Program-made: the position numbers and the translations under genes
Notes under the pieces: generated by a model
Told to the model about the DNA's origin: nothing
Database searches by the model: none
Seen by the model: the letters and a program-made list of their open reading frames with translations, nothing else
Shown here: piece after piece, positions 1 through 11,500 of the stretch
Numbering within the stretch: position 1 is the first letter of the stretch
Layout: each line of letters begins with the position of its first letter
Source of the DNA: Pycnopodia helianthoides
Lineage: Eukaryota; Echinodermata; Asteroidea; Forcipulatida; Asteriidae
Direction: 5' to 3'
Length of the DNA stretch: 64,000 nucleotides
NCBI GenBank assembly: GCA_032158295.1
Contig: CM063252.1
Coordinates: forward strand, 16,939,036 to 17,003,035

Positions 1-162
1 CATTGTAAACGGTATTAAAACGTTGTTTCAACGTCCTAATGCTATCTGGGAATTCCTCTTTCCCTACAACCACAGGTACTGTCTCATCTCCATGGAGATC
101 CTTTAGTTGGTCATTTTAGCACACGTAAAACTTTCCAACGATCCCTTAACCTTTGTTACTGG

Positions 163-279
163 CCTTTCATTCACCGTGACATTGACGTGTCGTTCTTGTG
201 AGTGTCGTCGCAATCCAACCCCACGTAATAAAGCTCCTATGGAAATTTCGAACTCGACCCATCCTTTCCAACGCGTTTT
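163..279 (+). repeat. 117-bp internal direct duplication, copy 1
   Basis: This segment of the gypsy integrase zinc-binding region recurs at 762-878 with two substitutions in 117 bases. The second copy interrupts the core domain, so it arose after the element was inserted or during its template switching. Confidence 0.85.
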
Positions 280-761
280 CGCGGATATAACGGAACTGCC
301 TAACAACAACCAAAAACAACCGTTACATCCTTGTAGTCATGGATCAGTTCACAAAATATGTGAATCTGTACTCTTTGAACGATCAAACACTGAGCACATT
401 CTGTAGCCAAATGTGTTTTTGATAAATACATCTCCGAGCATGGTATCCATGATACATTACATACTGACCAGGGGCGCCAATTTGAAAGCTCCTTATAGTC
501 CAGGAATTATGCAAACTGCTTGGGATTAACAAAACCCGTACGATCCCCCTACCATCCCCAATCTGACGGCCAAGTTGAGCGTTTCAACCGCAGTAAGGAT
601 CAGCTTTCTAAACATCTATCCACGCCCACCACAGATGAATGGGATGATGTTTTTTACCCCAGATCCAGCTTGCATATAATTCTGCTGTTCACAGAGAGAC
701 TCGGCTTCCCGCCCATGTTCTAATTGGACACCCTTCTCCACAGCTTCATACGTCCCCCAAT

Positions 762-878
762 CCTTTCATTCACCGTGACATTGACGTGTCGTTCATGTGA
801 GTGTCGTCGCAATCCAACCCCACGTAGTAAAGCTCCTATGGAAATTTCGAACTCGACCCATCCTTTCCAACGCGTTTT
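762..878 (+). repeat. 117-bp internal direct duplication, copy 2
   Basis: Second copy of 163-279. Beyond position 878 the sequence diverges from the first copy and moves into the integrase C-terminal part. Confidence 0.85.
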
Positions 879-1316
879 GCTGACTCTCTCAAATCCAGCC
901 TTACATCTGCATTCGTGTTTGCCGCCGTCAACCAAGATCTTACAAGTACTTCGCAAAAATCTAGTGATGATACTAGAATGAAATTTTCCCCATTCCAACC
1001 TGGTCAACTGGTTTGGCGAGATGACCCCGCCAAATCCCGAACGAAACTAGCCCCCGTTGGAAAGGTCCATTTAAAGTCCTCTTCTTCCATCCAAACGAGG
1101 ACGATGACCCCGTTACGTATTCCATTGTTGAAATTCGGAATCCCCAAAATTCGGAATCGCAAAACCCCCAAGGATCCATTACAACAGACTGAAGCCGTAT
1201 GTTTCACCTGTCCCTCCACCACCGCCACCTGGGTCATTCCATGTCAGACCAACGCACTTTTTTACTTCATGTCTTCTGATTTTGATAAAAATTGCTGTGC
1301 TTGTAGGTCCTAGTGG

Positions 1317-2590
1317 GCAATGAATGCACACCAATTTTTAGCCCGATCCGACTTACCATGTGGTCAGGGCAGAAACCACAAAAAATTTGCATTTTTTCGA
1401 GTAAAACACCACCCTTTGGGTACAAATATGTCAAAACCATGTCAATTTTCATCGAATATATGCAAATTTGGTATTAAAATAATGAGAATTGCATGTTCAA
1501 TTCAATTCTTTTCAATTCAATTCAATTCTGAAAAGTAGGTCACCGTGACCGTTAATATGTCATCATGACCTTTGACCCAATTTTTGTAATAATGTATCAT
1601 TCCGAAAATCAACGAAATTAAAATGACTTGATAGAGCAAGTCTTCCTCTATCAGAATCCACTAAGAAATACTTGGGCTCTTTAAAATTTACAACTTTATG
1701 ACTATTTTTGTACAGTTGGTAGGTTATAAATTAGTCAATTTATAGATTTTACATTAAAAATCCACTAACAAAACTTACTGTTCTGTTTCAATTGTTACTA
1801 AAATTAATCTTGGTTGGGGAATTTCTCATGTTAGGGGCTGATGTGGTCTAACCAGAATCATACTTTAGGTTATCAGCTGTGGAGTACCAAGGATTTGGCT
1901 ATTTTTTTGGGGGGGGGGCTCTTTTTTTCCTTCAATTTTGTTTAGAAGATTGTTAAAAATAAATGACCAAAAAAATCAAACAAACAAATTGACAAGCTGT
2001 ATCCGTAGGCTAAGGTGAATACAGTTTGATTTTGTGGACAAGAGTGAAGTGCAACAGTGCTGAGAATTCCTTAACGTTAAATTAACGTTAGCAAATGAAC
2101 AATAACCCATGCTAACCAAAAATCAACCATACTAACCAAATATCAACGTTGATTCAACGTTCGTATGCTATCTGGGATTACCACTTGGTTTAGTGGTGGT
2201 GATTCAGAAGATTGACATTTCTTTAGCCAATTGTCCTCTTGTTAATGGTCCAAGTAAATTAAAGGGCATCCCATCTATGGGCAATATGCAGTGCCCCCAA
2301 CCCGGTCCCCGTAAGTAAAAAAAAAAAAAAAAGCTCTTATGCACCCATGTGCCCGTTCTCTATTCATGCACAGGCAAACAGTACTAATTAAATTAACAGC
2401 TCTTTCTTGATTTGATGGAAGCGGTCTTTAATATAGTTGTAGATACGATACTCCATCTTCATCAGTTCTCGTAGTTTCTCGTCAGCCTCTGACGTCAGTG
2501 GCTTCTTTTTCCTCGTTTTGGTCAAATTGGTCCGATGGCTGAAAATAATTAATTTTACAATCAATCAAATTACAGTGATACACGATTGGT
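1317..2590. other. Non-coding stretch, AT-rich, no gene recognised
   Basis: No open frame with family resemblance was seen. It contains a short TTCAA-type simple repeat (about 1496-1535), a G run near 1910, a poly-A run near 2318 and a CAACGTT-rich block at about 2080-2177. That block ends in ATGCTATCTGGGA, as does the block at 31-52, which suggests two ends or two copies of one small repeat. Confidence 0.6.
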
Positions 2591-2594
2591 TTGA

Positions 2595-5551
2595 ATGTAG
2601 TGAGTGTATGATTCAAAAATGCATTTTTATTTGGTTTACATTTTGTGTCCTCGTTAAGTCAATACCAAAATGGAGACCGAAGATAGTAAGAACCATAAGG
2701 GATTTTGTGTACCAAGTATATGGGAAAGAACAAAAGAAATATCCATGGGGCGAGTATCGGGGATGACTATTAATTCCAGAATGATGTACTTCATACACGA
2801 CGAAGCGCAAGTCACATTAATGTATTAATGGACAGTACACATATGTGAAAGCAGCTTTAGTGTATGCAAACCAATTAAAACTGTTTTAATTAGGAAAGGG
2901 TCTGGTTCTTCTTACAAGGGAATGCGTTCGGGCGTTGCTCTTAGGGCGCACTATCGAGCTATACACAAGCTGAGGCTATACACAACAAAAACAGTAAGGT
3001 TTCCCTGTCATTTTCGGCAAAAAGCAGCTCTTTCACTTTTGTGCGTTCGTACAGCGAGTTTGCCTGAAACAGTCATTCAATTTCACTTGAGACATGCAAT
3101 TTATTTTTCATTCAGTTCAATTGAACCTTTTAGTATTCTTTTTAGCGATGCAACTTCGTTTCAATTTAGCAGAGGAATGCACTTCAACTTCTGCCAATAT
3201 AAATTTCGTTTCGTTTTACAACTAGCGATTTCGAAAAATTGCATTTAAAAGCTAAAAACAATTCCAACCACAGACTCATTATTTCTTTGTCTTTGTTCCT
3301 TAGTTTCTTATCGGCTTCACTTAGGAAAAACATAAAATTTATACATAGACAGTTTCAAGAACCTTTGTGTCTTTGGTTTGTGTACGGTCTTACTCATTAG
3401 TGTGTTTTCTGTAGCTTGCAAGCATCTAGGCCTGTACTTAGGGCGATTGTAACCGCACTGCGTGCATTTCCACATATTTTTGTAGTTGTAGTTGTACTAT
3501 AGCAAACGTTTCCTGCCTGGAAACAAATTTGAATTGTGCACGCTGCAAGAAACTGCTGCGATGTAGTGAGTGTATGATTCAAAAATGCATTTTTATTTGG
3601 TTTACATTTTGTGTCCTCGTTAAGTCAATACCAAAATGGAGACCGAAGATAGTAAGAACCATAAGGGATTTTGTGTACCAAGTATATGGGAAAGAACAAA
3701 AGAAATATCCATGGGGGCGAGTATCGGGGATGACGATTAATTCCAGAATGATGTACTTCATACACGACGAAGCGCAAGTCACATTAATGTATTAATGGAC
3801 AGTACACATATGTGAAAGCAGCTTTAGTGTATGCAAACCAATTAAACTATTTGGTCTGTTTTAATTAGGAAAGGGTCTGGTTCTTCTTACAAGGGAATGC
3901 GTTCGGGCGTTGCCTCTTAGGGGCGCACTTATCGAGCTATACACAGAGCTGAGGCTATACACAAACAAAAACAGTAAGGTTTCCCTTGTCATTTTCGGCA
4001 AAAAGCAGCCTCTTTCACTTTTGTGCGTTCGTACAGCGAGTTTGCCTGAAACAGTCATTCAATTTCACTTTGAGACATGCGAATTTATTTTCATTCAGTT
4101 CAATTGAACCTTTTAGTAGTTCTTTTTAGCGATGCAACTTCGTTTCAATTTAGCAGAGGGAATGCAACTTCAACTTCTGCCAAATATAAATTTCGTTTTC
4201 GTTTTACAACTAGCGATTTCGAAAAAAATTGCATTTAAAAGCTAAAAACAAATTCCAACCACAGACTTCATTATTTCTTTGTTCTTTGTTCCTTAGTTTC
4301 TTAATCGGCTTCACTTAGGAAAAACATAAAATTTATACATTAGACAGTTTCAAGAACCTTTTGTGTCTTTGGTTTGTGTACGGGTCTTACCTCCATTAGT
4401 GTGTTTTCTGTTAGCTTGCCAAGCATCTAGGCCTGTACTTAGGGCGATTGTACACCGCACTGCGTGCATTTCTCCACATATTTTTGTAGTTTGTAGTTGT
4501 ACTATAGCAAACGTTTCCTGCCTGGAAACAAATTTGAATTGTGCACGCTGCAAGAAACTGCTGCGAATGTAGTGAGTGTATGATTCAAAAATGCATTTTA
4601 TTTGGTTTACATTTGTGTCCTCGTTTAAGTCAATACCAAAATGGAGACCGAAGATAGTAAGAACCATAAGGGATTTGTTACCAATTAATGGAAAGAACAA
4701 AAGAATATCCATGGGCGATATCGGGGATGACGATAATTCCAGAATGATGTACTTCATACCGACGAAGCGCAAGTCACATAATGTATTAATGGACAGTACA
4801 CATATGTGAAAGCAGCTTTAGTGTATGCAAACCAATTAAACTATTGGTCTGTTTTAATTAGGAAAGGGTCTGGTTCTTCTTACAAGGGAATGCGTTCGGG
4901 CGTTGCCTCTTAGGGGCGCACTATCGAGCTATACACAGAGCTGAGCTATACACAAAAAAAACAGTAAGGTTTCCCTTGTCATTTCGGCAAAAGCACCTCT
5001 TTCACTTTTGTGCGTTCGTACAGCGAGTTTGCCTGAAACAGTCATTCAATTTCACTTTGAGACATGGAATTATTATTCATTCAGTTCAATTGAACCTTTT
5101 AGTAGTTCTTTTTAGCGATGCAACTTCGTTTCAATTTAGCAGAGGGAATGCAACTTCAACTTCTGCCAAATAAAATTTCGTTTTCGTTTTACAACTAGCG
5201 ATTTCGAAAAAAATTGCATTTAAAAGCTAAAAACAAATTCCAACCACAGACTTCATTATTTCTTTGTTCTTTGTTCCTTAGTTTCTTAATCGGCTTCACT
5301 TAGGAAAAACAAAAAATTTATACATTAGACAGTTTCAAGAACCTTTTGTGTCTTTGGTTTGTGTACGGGTCTTACCTCCATTAGTGTGTTTTCTGTTAGC
5401 TTGCCAAGCATCTAGGCCTGTACTTAGGGCGATTGTACACCGCACTGCGTGCATTTCTCCACATATTTTTGTAGTTTGTAGTTGTACTATAGCAAACGTT
5501 TCCTGCCTGGAAACAAATTTGAATTGTGCACGCTGCAAGAAACTGCTGCGA
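2595..5551. repeat. Tandem array, three units of about 0.97-1.0 kb
   Basis: Units start at 2595, 3561 and 4567 (each beginning ATGTAGTGAGTG or AATGTAGTGAGTG) and the last ends near 5551, giving lengths of about 966, 1006 and 985. Most differences between units are one-base gains or losses, often in runs, with few substitutions. No conserved frame runs through the unit: the short open frames differ from copy to copy because of the indels. The sequence TTTGAATG lies at both outer edges of the array. Function is unknown and no RNA gene was recognised in the unit. Confidence 0.85.
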
Positions 5552-5794
5552 ATTTGAATGCTGTCCGAGTGGATTGTTTACTTGAACGATTATCTTTCTA
5601 ATCACAAAACGCAAGAGAGCATTTACTTTACCCATTCCACTGGAAGGACTGTTTGTGTGGAGCTTTCAATTTCGCGCAAAATAGAATAACGGGGCGTTCA
5701 AACGGGCCTCTAAATTGCCGAAAATGACCGAGAAAACCTCCATAACATCAAAATCATGAGCCAAGAGTCACTGACCTGCTTTAGAGTTCGGCCG
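5552..5794. other. Spacer between two tandem arrays
   Basis: About 240 bases of non-repeated sequence between the ~1-kb array and the 520-bp array. It would be the downstream (3') flank for the minus-strand sulfotransferase gene, but no convincing terminal exon was recognised. Confidence 0.4.
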
Positions 5795-8393
5795 TTATTC
5801 ACTAATTCGTACCTCAACCGTGAATAAAATATTTTCTATCGCGCCAATTTGCTCCCCCGCCCCAACCTGCAATAAGGAACATGTTAATGCAATGACCATG
5901 GGTAACATCGTTCTTCGGCGACGAGCCACGGATGGAAGACGAATATAAGTCTTTAACTCAGTAGATATAAGACTATCTGAACACACCTGACTTTGATTTT
6001 TTAAAACCTTTCTTCTGCAATATTTTAAGAAACGTAAGCTAATGCCGTTGATCTTTATTCTTAGACAAGGTCCTGCTTGATACACCGGGAAATATCTGAA
6101 AAACAAATCTCAAAAAAGGATTTACTGTTACATAATTATCTCTCTTTTCTTCTATTTTACTTCTTAGAGAGAAAAATAAATAAATGATACGTCTGTCGTA
6201 GCTGCGCTGAAAACGATCAATGATAGGCACACCCTAACCGTGTGCACTCAACCTGTTACTCTTACGTAATATGCAAAACTTGCCACGCTTCTTGGCTAGC
6301 GTTAGAAAATGTAATTATTCACTAATTCGTACCTCAACCGTGAATAAAATATTTTCTATCGCGCCAATTTGCTCCCCCGCCCCAACCTGCAATAAGGAAC
6401 ATGTTAATGCAATGACCATGGGTAACATCGTTCTTCGGCGACGAGCCACGGATGGAAGACGAATATAAGTCTTTAACTCAGTAGATATAAGACTATCTGA
6501 ACACACCTGACTTTGATTTTTTAAAACCTTTCTTCTGCAATATTTTAAGAAACGTAAGCTAATGCCGTTGATCTTTATTCTTAGACAAGGTCCTGCTTGA
6601 TACACCGGGAAATATCTGAAAAACAAATCTCAAAAAAGGATTTACTGTTACATAATTATCTCTCTTTTCTTCTATTTTACTTCTTAGAGAGAAAAATAAA
6701 TAAATGATACGTCTGTCGTAGCTGCGCTGAAAACGATCAATGATAGGCACACCCTAACCGTGTGCACTCAACCTGTTACTCTTACGTAATATGCAAAACT
6801 TGCCACGCTTCTTGGCTAGCGTTAGAAAATGTAATTATTCACTAATTCGTACCTCAACCGTGAATAAAATATTTTCTATCGCGCCAATTTGCTCCCCCGC
6901 CCCAACCTGCAATAAGGAACATGTTAATGCAATGACCATGGGTAACATCGTTCTTCGGCGACGAGCCACGGATGGAAGACGAATATAAGTCTTTAACTCA
7001 GTAGATATAAGACTATCTGAACACACCTGACTTTGATTTTTTAAAACCTTTCTTCTGCAATATTTTAAGAAACGTAAGCTAATGCCGTTGATCTTTATTC
7101 TTAGACAAGGTCCTGCTTGATACACCGGGAAATATCTGAAAAACAAATCTCAAAAAAGGATTTACTGTTACATAATTATCTCTCTTTTCTTCTATTTTAC
7201 TTCTTAGAGAGAAAAATAAATAAATGATACGTCTGTCGTAGCTGCGCTGAAAACGATCAATGATAGGCACACCCTAACCGTGTGCACTCAACCTGTTACT
7301 CTTACGTAATATGCAAAACTTGCCACGCTTCTTGGCTAGCGTTAGAAAATGTAATTATTCACTAATTCGTACCTCAACCGTGAATAAAATATTTTCTATC
7401 GCGCCAATTTGCTCCCCCGCCCCAACCTGCAATAAGGAACATGTTAATGCAATGACCATGGGTAACATCGTTCTTCGGCGACGAGCCACGGATGGAAGAC
7501 GAATATAAGTCTTTAACTCAGTAGATATAAGACTATCTGAACACACCTGACTTTGATTTTTTAAAACCTTTCTTCTGCAATATTTTAAGAAACGTAAGCT
7601 AATGCCGTTGATCTTTATTCTTAGACAAGGTCCTGCTTGATACACCGGAAATATCTGAAAAACAAATCTCAAAAAAGGATTTACTGTTACATAATTATCT
7701 CTCTTTTCTTCTATTTTACTTCTTAGAGAGAAAAATAAATAAATGATACGTCTGTCGTAGCTGCGCTGAAAACGATCAATGATAGGCACACCCTAACCGT
7801 GTGCACTCAACCTGTTACTCTTACGTAATATGCAAAACTTGCCACGCTTCTTGGCTAGCGTTAGAAAATGTAATTATTCACTAATTCGTACCTCAACCGT
7901 GAATAAAATATTTTCTATCGCGCCAATTTGCTCCCCCGCCCCAACCTGCAATAAGGAACATGTTAATGCAATGACCATGGGTAACATCGTTCTTCGGCGA
8001 CGAGCCACGGATGGAAGACGAATATAAGTCTTTAACTCAGTAGATATAAGACTATCTGAACACACCTGACTTTGATTTTTTAAAACCTTTCTTCTGCAAT
8101 ATTTTAAGAAACGTAAGCTAATGCCGTTGATCTTTATTCTTAGACAAGGTCCTGCTTGATACACCGGGAAATATCTGAAAAACAAATCTCAAAAAAGGAT
8201 TTACTGTTACATAATTATCTCTCTTTTCTTCTATTTTACTTCTTAGAGAGAAAAATAAATAAATGATACGTCTGTCGTAGCTGCGCTGAAAACGATCAAT
8301 GATAGGCACACCCTAACCGTGTGCACTCAACCTGTTACTCTTACGTAATATGCAAAACTTGCCACGCTTCTTGGCTAGCGTTAGAAAATGTAA
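5795..8393. repeat. Tandem array, five units of 520 bp
   Basis: Units run 5795-6314, 6315-6834, 6835-7354, 7355-7873 and 7874-8393. They appear identical except that unit 4 lacks one G in a GGG run near 7649 (519 bp). The unit length is not a multiple of three, so the small frames (103 and 65 codons) do not read through; the missing base in unit 4 fuses two of them into 144 codons by accident. On the minus strand each unit carries a splice-donor-like TTAC/GTAAGA and a possible acceptor TTTGTTTTTCAG. The right edge falls inside the sulfotransferase exon at 8345-8541, so the unit includes that exon's 3' end. Confidence 0.95.
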
Positions 8394-8541
8394 TTCATAA
8401 TCAGTAGATATATTGCTGAACAAACCAGGTGCAAGGCATTCTAATACACGTAGATAATCGCCAAATTCCTCGGTCACTCCAACGGCAAGGGCGCCATTAA
8501 CGTGTTTTACGGCTCGGCTGTATGTCCACTCACTCAAGTTA
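8345..8541 (-). CDS. Sulfotransferase late exon (GVTEE helix), 3' end duplicated in the 520-bp array
   Basis: The frame reads SEWTYSRAVKHVNGALAVG and then VTEEFGDYLRVLECLAPGLF, which resembles the VGVTEExxDxxxxLExxLPxFF segment near the C-terminus of 2-O-sulfotransferases. Possible acceptors leave the start at 8528 or 8541. A donor TTAC/GTAAGA ends it at 8345. The last 49 coding bases lie in the 520-bp repeat and so occur five times. No stop codon was assigned. Confidence 0.65.
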
Positions 8542-11500
8542 CTTGAATTGACGGAACGAAGAACACAAATATTGAACAAGAAAGAAAGAAAACAAGAGAA
8601 AATGAAACTCGGCAGAGAATAGTTTATCCAGATAGAAACTTTCAGAGGGATGATTAAGAATAATGTGTTTTTGATTAGGTCTTATTCCAGTGGTATTGTT
8701 AAAACAAACAAAAAACAGAGTACCGTGGGATTCCAAGGTCAAATTCAGTATTGTGATGGACTCATCCAATAGATAGAGTTCTCATGAAAGTGGGAGAAAG
8801 TTACAAATCACTATAACCTCGCGTTAAAATGGTGTAAAATATCATTTTTGTTTAATACTCTCTCAGAGCGAAATTTGACACATGACGTCATCAGACATCA
8901 AAAACAGATGTAAGTTAAAAGGTAATGACTTTCTGATTGAATATCTTTGAAATTTAGGAATGAACTACACATTCTCTGTAGAAAATTGTACAGATCACAA
9001 ATACGAAATGTGACGTCATCGAACGTTTTTTATTGTGAGAAAAAATTGCACTTGAAGGGTATCAAACACAGTGGCATTTTTTACACCGTTTTAACCTGAC
9101 ATAAGAGACTTTCATTTTCACCCATTTTTCATAAGGACTCCATCTATTGGAAAATGAGTGGATCACAAAGCTGAATTTGACCTTGAATCTCCTCTTTAAG
9201 TTCATTGTGTTTTGTTTTGATGGAGAAAACTTTTTTATTTTTTTTACTTGCATCGTGGGTCGTAGCCGCAAAAGAGTAGCAAAGTTGAATACAGCCTGTG
9301 GTATCCAATACAGAATGGCATTTCCTGCAAAATACACTCACTCGGGGTCTGTATAAAAATTCAAACAATACATCTGGTTAATTGTGTTTATAAATACCAT
9401 CTTTAGTCTCAGCGTACGTTGCGTTAGTTATAAATGCCGGTATAAAAGGACCCCTAATGTATTTTATTGTAATAATTTACTAACTTGTTCATTTTTTCTG
9501 TCAAATAATTTCATGTTTTCCGAGCACTGTTTATTCTTAAACTTATACTGTTCTGACTAGGACGTATACAATTATATGCAATATTGAACACAAAACATCG
9601 AACTGTAAAATAACACTAGCCCTACCGGAATAGTGGTGTTACCGCCTCTAGATGCAGCCATCGCTGCTCTGTTAGACATCGTGTGTTTCACTGTACGGGG
9701 CGTATTACCCGTGTCGCCATAGAAAGAGAAGTAGAAGTTAGACATGAATCTTTCGACCGGATCACGGGTTAAACTAATGTAAATCGGAGGAGGTGACCTG
9801 TTAAATCAAATTGGGGAAAGAAGTTCAAAATGCATTAAAACAATTATGTTTAACCTAATTCACCAAATGACGTCATCTTTACAATATGTCTTGTTTGCAC
9901 CATTTGGGAAGACGGTTTTACAAAGAAAAATTTAGACCGTAGAAAAAGTATAGTCCGTAAAGCATGAAGCGCTTTATCACACCCGAGGGCGTCTCTAAAG
10001 CGCTCATTAGTATTTTCTACGAGGTGTGCGGAGCTATGTTTAAAATATAATTTGTTGTTTTGAGTTTGTTTGGGGGTGTTTTTTGTTTTTTGTTTTTTTT
10101 ACTGAACTCAAGTTTGGACACCCCTTTTAAAGAGCCCCCAGACGTTTAAATTTGGTCTCATCGAATAAGTCCGAAAGCAACTAAAGATCTTTTTGTTGTT
10201 GTTTCAGAGAACATTATGGTGAGTGTCTCCAATCTATAACATTGTCATTTAGCATGATTTTAAGCTTGATCATCATACGGTTGTCTGTGGATTCGCCATT
10301 ATCTAAGGTCCTGCTCACTGCTACAAGAATAACGTAGGTTTATACAGCGTGCATAGGAACGGTGGAAGCCACAGGAACTAGAAACCATTTTGTAAGGTAT
10401 TGTTCCATTACGTAATTGGTAAAGCGAGCTATTGTCGAAAGGAATAGCATTGGGTCAAATAAGAGTGACACCACAACTGCCAACATTTCGGGAAATCATA
10501 ATATTGAAGCTTTGGAGGATTCGAATTTATGGCTGAAAGTCTATATCCCTAAATATATACCAGAGTTTAGAACTTGAAGTGTGGCTATCTTTGAAAGTGC
10601 CACCTAACATGATCAATCAAACTTTAGTTATTTCTCGACGGGACATTTTTGGAACTCAAAACATCCCTGGTAAGAAACTTTAATTGGCATTTATGGCATC
10701 AGCCAAAGCCACAACCCTAGGCAATGGCACTGTGACACTTAAAGACAAAACATACCATTACAACGACTACAAAGAGTATATGGGACATATACGAAGACAG
10801 GACATAAGATTCAGCATCCATGGTATCCCATAAAGTGTCAAAGATAGTGAAATTGCAAGTTGGGTTGACAGTTTCGCCAAGCGGGAAACTGAGATAATAC
10901 GTCACAAAGCAAAAACCACTACCAGCAAGTTCAGCTACTTATACAGCGGTCACATGTTCTGCTATGTTTCAGAAGTGCTCTAGGAGAGACCTCAATTCTC
11001 CATGATGAGTATTGCAGACCCATTGCACAACCCGTGACTCTCTAAAACGACAATCAGCTGATCAACTACAAAATATGTCTGTAGTAAAGTCGCATAGCTG
11101 AATCGTACCCAGAAAGAATCGTCCCAAAACGTTTACATTGCGGCGAACAAGGTCACAACAAGTCAGGGTGTACGAGATCTAGAATTGGACCCTTGTGCTA
11201 CAGATGCAAGCAGATTGGTCGAATCAGTAGACAGTGTATACCTCACCGGAAGTTCGCCCTGCTACATCGGAAACGCTGCCAAATCCCTTTCAGATTGTAC
11301 AGTTGTTTGACAAATTGTAAGCCAATCAAAGTTATTAATTTACAAACAATGGGTTGGCTTAGAACCAATCAGAGTAAAGTAGTAGAGTAAGGACAAAAGG
11401 ATGGTCAGTGTGAGAAAGTGAAAGGGTGGAGTACTGGACCATAAAGGTGGTAACTGCACTCTAGGTAATGCGGCAAAGCATTATATATGTGTGTGGGTGT

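Larger units (their letters stand above)
1..1316 (+). mobile_element. Ty3/gypsy LTR-retrotransposon fragment (integrase region), decayed
   Basis: Pieces of a gypsy-type integrase are readable in several plus-strand frames. Near 85-310 there is an HHCC-like region (GHFSTRKTFQRS, then a CxxC-type CRSCECRRNPTPR) followed by the start of the catalytic core (HPFQRVFADITELP). At 520-660 the core continues with SPYHPQSDGQVERFNR, a hallmark of this family. At 980-1230 lies the C-terminal chromo-like segment (FSPFQPGQLVWRDDPAKSRTKLAP). Frame changes and stops separate the pieces and no protease, reverse transcriptase or LTR was seen, so the copy is dead. An internal duplication of 117 bases (163-279 and 762-878) disrupts it further. 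Family level is secure; subfamily was not determined. Confidence 0.85.

Noticed and set aside
7355..7789. 144-codon open frame in the 520-bp array
   Set aside because: It exists only because unit 4 lacks one base; the other four units keep separate shorter frames.
5795..8393. CRISPR-like or rDNA/snRNA array
   Set aside because: Units are 520 bp without short repeats and spacers, and no 5S rRNA, U-RNA or histone sequence was recognised.
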